Below, one piece after another: positions 60,507 through 64,000 of a stretch of DNA of 64,000 bases (the stretch's first letter is position 1; every line of letters starts with the position of its first letter). The notes beneath the pieces were generated by a model. The model saw nothing but the letters and a program-made list of their open reading frames with translations. It was not told the origin of the DNA and did not search any database. The stretch is from Cenococcum geophilum 1.58 (Eukaryota; Ascomycota; Dothideomycetes; Gloniales; Gloniaceae), in assembly GCA_001692895.1 (NCBI GenBank), contig KV748280.1, forward strand, positions 62,001 to 126,000, read 5' to 3'. The position numbers were made by a program, and so were the translations under genes.

Positions 60507-61690
60507 CGCCAATAGGCAGATATCGCTATAGATTTTGTTATTAACCTACTGCCTTATAAACGATATAGCCGAACCTATAAGAATATCCTTATAATAATAT
60601 GCTAACTTATAAAAGAATGCCACTACGTCCTAACTAAAGGCGTAGCTATAAGCGACGTTACTAACGCCTTTTTTTACGAAGTTTACCGACTACACGGGTT
60701 ACCTAACTCTATTACGTCTAACTAAGGCACGTAATTTAACTCTAATATATAGAGGCGGATCTGCTAACGCCTTAGTATCTCCGTTAAGATATTTATATTC
60801 TTTTACTATAAAACTATAGGATAACCGGAAAACGCTAACGCTAGTATAAAAGCGTACTTACAATAGGTAGTTGCCTATAGTTAAAACGACTAAATAAACC
60901 ACCTTCCGCTAGGTAAATTCGTAGTAAATAACTACGTCTTAGCTACTATAGGACTTACCCCATTCTTCGTAAATAAAGAATATTACCTATAATCCGGCAT
61001 AGAGCCACCAGAGCCTATTAATAAGAAACTACTATATAAAAAACACCTTAAGATACTACTTGCTAATTAATATATAGACTATATAAAAGACCTACTTAAC
61101 TACTATAAAGGAGAGATGGCCTAGGCCTAAGTAAAATAAGCTTACTTCGCCAACTATTATAGAATACTACCACCTAAGATATATATTGGCGACTGGGTAT
61201 AGTTAGATATATATAATATCTCTATATAGAGACCTATAAAGTTACCTAATTATAAGAATCTTAGCCCCTATTAGATTAAACGAGTTATTAATAGAGGAGC
61301 TATATACAAACTAGAGCTTTTACCTACCTTAGCTACCCGCGGGATATAGCCTATATTTTACCTATAGCTACTATACCTTTACTAGCCTAACCCTCTACTA
61401 AGACAAATACAGCCTAAACCCCCACCGGTATTAATCTAAGATAAAAATAAATACGAGAACCACAAGGAATAGACCGTTAAATGAATTATTAACTCCAAAT
61501 ACTTTGGTAAAGGTAGAGGACGGTGGCTCTACTATAAAGCTACCTACACAGGATTCGACATAGATTAGCCGGAATGGCAACTATAGGAAGATTTTAAAAA
61601 CATAAAAGATCTAATTAGTAATTTCTACTATATAAACCCACAGAAACTAGGCCTAAGCAGAGATTTCGTACCTAATCCCCTATAGAAGCC
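60507..61690 (+). pseudogene. pol: E4 pol, second part (integrase core and chromodomain)
   Basis: Resumes the E4 frame after E5. Integrase core SIDFVINLPAYKRYSRTYKN near 60533-60592, then DVTNAFFYEV near 60656-60686, SITSNQGTQFNS near 60707-60743 (family D in this position is now N), and ANASIKAYLQ near 60834-60865. YIGDWV near 61183-61200 marks the integrase C-terminal domain. A chromodomain-like end reads IINSKYFGKGRGRWLYYKAT near 61481-61540 and EWQL.EDFKN near 61572-61602. Several long runs lack stops, so damage is lighter than in G1. Confidence 0.83.
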
Positions 61691-62083
61691 GTCACAGCTA
61701 AATTGTTGTATATTACCATCACGTAACTACTCCAATAAGATATTAAGGAACTTTAACCGCCGGTTAAAGTTATTTAATTAGTTAGATTCTAGACGCTAAG
61801 GAGAAGCCAACTAATTAGGATTTTCCATCCCTGGGATAGAAAATCGCTATTGGCTCGCTTACTACTAGCGCCTTAATAATACCCTTATACCTTACCAAGT
61901 CCCTAACAGCCTCCTTCCCCTTTATAGCCTAGTACCTTTGTATAGTAGCAACCTATAAGCTTTAAGTTAGAAGCACCTATATAAACCCATTACACCTATA
62001 ATAATATTTCTTCTCTTAGATACCCTAAGCATTTCCCCTACGTGTATATAGTAACCACAGCGTCGCCGAAGCTCCGCCTTAAT
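61691..62083 (+). other. E4 3' region after the chromodomain
   Basis: The frame continues for some way (NFNRRLKLFN, GFSIPGIENRYWLAYY) and may be a C-terminal tail of the polyprotein or untranslated sequence. No domain recognised. Confidence 0.4.
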
Positions 62084-62097
62084 AAGAGGGGGGGTAG
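62084..62097 (+). other. E4 polypurine tract
   Basis: AAGAGGGGGGGTAG directly before the 3' LTR. Confidence 0.8.
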
Positions 62098-62290
62098 TAT
62101 TACGGAACCCGACCGCAGGGGCCTCCATAGGAGAACCCCGTGCTCTTGCGTACACCTCGCGTACAGCTTATGTCAGCTACGCGAGGGTATATCACCTCCT
62201 TACGCCCTCGACCCTTACGATCGATCGCGCAACGTCTTGTAGACTCCCCGAATACATACGCTTTATAGCTATTACCCCCGTCCCGTGACA
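62098..62290 (+). repeat. E4 3' LTR
   Basis: 193 bp, TATTACGGAACC to CGTCCCGTGACA. Overlapping frames of 62-66 codons on both strands here are chance in a CpG-rich LTR. Confidence 0.95.
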
Positions 62291-62295
62291 ATAAC

Positions 62296-63143
62296 TAAGT
62301 AAAAAGTTAGACTATATTAGACTAGGACTATTTATAATTATAGTAAAGATCTTAAAAGTTATATATAGACTTAACTTATTAGAGAAAATAAGAATCTACC
62401 CTATATAGTATATTGTAATATTAAAACCAGTATATAGAGATATTAAGCTACTAGTCTATAAGGCAGATATATATAAAGGACAAAAAGAGGATAAATAGAA
62501 GGTTTTAAAGATTATTAGTTATAAGGACTTTAATAACAAAATATAGTATAAGGTTAAGTAGATAGGCTATAATAAGACTACTTAGGAGCTACTAAATAAC
62601 TTAAAGAATGCTATAGGAAAGGTATAGAAGTATTAAAAGAAAAAGGATTAGGTAGTATTAATAAAAAAGAATTACTAAAAAATAAATTACCTAAGGGGGA
62701 CCCAAGAGGAGCAGTTACTAAGGTATTTAGAGTTATTTCCCTCTCTATTAGAGGAGAATCCGTTCTTTTATTACTAAGTTCCTAAAGGCCTTATTCTATA
62801 AGCTTCTACTCCTTAAAATATACCTTCTTACAAACCTTCTTAAGATAGATTAACTAAGTAAATATAGCAAGATAAGAATTAAGAGCCTATTATTAAGCAG
62901 CAGTAGCCTCTTACTTAGCATTATAAGAATAATAAAGCTTAGCTAGCGCTACAGATAGCTTATTATTAAGTTTTATAGCGGCAGATTAAACCTAGGACCC
63001 TAATAGCAATTAATAAGGGTACTTAAAGACAATTAAAAGTAATAGGACGCGTATACTTAGCATTAGAAATAGAGCGGATATTACAGGATAATTAAATATT
63101 TGCTTTAGTGCACTCTAAGTAAAAAGAGGGTTACTAAGATAAA
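62296..63143 (+). pseudogene. pol: E3 pol, last part (integrase end, chromodomain, tail)
   Basis: Continues E3 after E4: RIYPI.YIVILKPVYRDIK near 62391-62446, chromodomain YKVK.IGYNKTT.ELL near 62547-62595, then the G1 tail to AAAAAGAGGGTTACTAAGAT, where E6 begins. The 3' LTR of E3 must lie beyond the window if it survives. Confidence 0.85.
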
Positions 63144-63335
63144 TGTCACGGAACCCCACCGCAGGGGCCTCCATAGGAGAGCCCCGTGCTCTCGCGTACA
63201 CCTCGCGTACAGCTTATGTCAGCTACGCGTAGGTATATCACCTCCTTACGCCCTCGACCCTTACGATCGATCGCGCAACGTCTTATAGACTCCTCGAATA
63301 CATACGTCTTATAGCCACTGCCCCGTCCCATAACA
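63144..63335 (+). repeat. E6 5' LTR
   Basis: 192 bp, TGTCACGGAACC to CGTCCCATAACA. One base shorter than the E4 LTR. The 88-codon minus-strand frame across its end is not a gene. Confidence 0.93.
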
Positions 63336-63584
63336 TTACGTTGCGCCTTTTTACCACCGACACCCAGCCTACAACCAATTCTACATCTTTGCAATACTAT
63401 AGGCGCTACCAAAAGCAGCGTGCCTACAAGTTACCTTACTTTATACTTCTAAGGAACCCATAATAGTAAGACGATATTTCTTACTAGCCACTATATTAAA
63501 CCCAAAGAACAATCCAATACCTATACTTAACCTACGACGCCAATCAATCCTAAGAGAATTCAATTTATTAGCCCTAGCCTTAAC

Positions 63585-64000
63585 CCCTAAGGAGATAGAC
63601 ACCAATAATGTCTTATCTTTTATTAACTATATAACTACGGATAAGCAAGCGGAAGGGCTACTACCTATTAAAATCGAAATACGAGACGCTGAGACATTCA
63701 TAAAAATGGTAGCATAAGAACCTAATAAATACTACCACCTTCTATAGAACTACCACCTAAAGCTTATACAAGCCGAGATGCGTACTACTTAAGATTATAA
63801 TATTATCTAAGACCTATAAGCTTATAAGGCGCTCGCTAATAATACACGTTAAGAAACCAAAGATAACCTCCGCGTGTCTAAACGCGACGTCCAACAATTA
63901 AAGAAGGCTGAGATTATACTTATTGCTATAGTTACTAAAAGAAAAGGCACAATTAAATACCTATAATTTTAGCTTAATAAGCACATTTGTAACAACACTA
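63585..64000 (+). pseudogene. gag: E6 gag, partial
   Basis: Reads EIDTNNVLSFINYITT near 63591-63638, AEGLLPIKIEIRDAETF near 63652-63702, DVQQLKKAEIILIAIVTKRK near 63888-63947. Fewer stops than E4 gag but several remain (CAA or CGA-derived TAA). It shows the intact gag sequence across the place where N1 and other changes disturb E4. The C-terminal half is outside the window. Confidence 0.8.

Larger units (their letters stand above)
46054..62290 (+). mobile_element. E4: Gypsy element, G2 family, inserted in E3 pol
   Basis: LTRs of exactly 193 bp (46054-46246 and 62098-62290) and a perfect target duplication ATAAC (46049-46053, 62291-62295). The E3 sequence is continuous across the two flanks. 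Within E4 are three later insertions: a non-coding element, a 201-bp solo LTR and E5. Without them E4 would be about 6.4 kb, a normal Gypsy length, with gag, protease, RT, RNase H, integrase and a chromodomain. Confidence 0.93.
39502..63143 (+). mobile_element. E3: G1 Gypsy element, heavily invaded, 3' LTR outside the window
   Basis: 5' LTR 39502-39920, then gag and pol in the plus direction up to 46053; after the E4 insertion the same element resumes at 62291 with the end of integrase, chromodomain and 3' tail, and stops at 63143 where E6 begins. Sequence matches E1 throughout, but E3 is more diverged than E1 is from E2. Its LTR belongs to the same subfamily as E5 (ATAATCTGTGTAATCTATAGG block). 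It is the host of four later insertions and therefore the oldest layer of this nest. Confidence 0.92.
63144..64000 (+). mobile_element. E6: second G2 Gypsy element, 5' end only
   Basis: Starts TGTCACGGAACCCC inside the E3 tail; ATAAA at 63139-63143 should be its left target duplication. LTR, leader and start of gag are collinear with E4, without the N1 insertion. Continues past the window. Confidence 0.9.

Noticed and set aside
61967..62291. Overlapping frames on both strands in the E4 3' LTR, and the similar one at 63146-63412
   Set aside because: Non-coding LTR sequence with many CpG and so few stops.
1..64000. tRNA, rRNA genes or telomeric repeats
   Set aside because: No cloverleaf-like sequence, rRNA core or TTAGGG array was noticed on reading both strands, though a dedicated search was not possible.

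Overview
The window looks like a heterochromatic, transposon-filled block from a filamentous ascomycete (Pezizomycotina). Almost all of it carries the signature of repeat-induced point mutation (RIP). CpA/TpG has been turned into TpA on both strands, so old reading frames are littered with TAG and TAA where CAG, CAA and TGG once stood. TGA stops are rare and many CpG remain. I find no intact gene of normal length. Long open frames are mostly antisense shadows, so most calls are pseudogenes recognised by reading through the stop codons.

The left part (1-12.4 kb) holds a hAT transposase relic, a diverged solo LTR, a Copia pol fragment, a short foldback, an ankyrin-repeat pseudogene, a fungus-specific FunK1-type kinase pseudogene, a GAGCTTTATATA tandem array, a long unidentified minus-strand relic and a Tc1/mariner-type HTH fragment. 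From 12.4 to 28.5 kb lie two full-length copies of one chromodomain Gypsy family (called G1 here). Copy E1 sits inside the 5' LTR of copy E2, with a perfect 5-bp target duplication.

From 28.5 to 39.5 kb is a less repetitive interval. It has a broken continuation of the gene that E2 split, small unidentified ORFs, and three minus-strand coding relics in a row, the middle one a Ser/Thr protein kinase. It ends with hAT-type terminal repeats and a 955-bp foldback element with very long inverted arms and a TA duplication.

From 39.5 kb to the end is a second nest. G1 copy E3 (5' end only, 3' end outside the window) has been invaded by a Copia-like solo LTR, by a full Gypsy element of a second family (G2, copy E4) and by a further G2 copy (E6) that runs off the end. 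E4 itself contains a 1.5-kb non-coding element with two minisatellites and an A-rich tail, a 201-bp solo LTR with almost no RIP damage, and a complete reverse-strand G1 copy (E5). Target duplications of 5 bp (11 bp for the non-coding element) give the order of insertion. The two solo LTRs that keep their CpA dinucleotides appear to have landed after the surrounding DNA was mutated.

There is no working pathway here. The genes relate to one another as layers of insertion, and the value of the window is as a record of RIP, nested transposition and gene decay.
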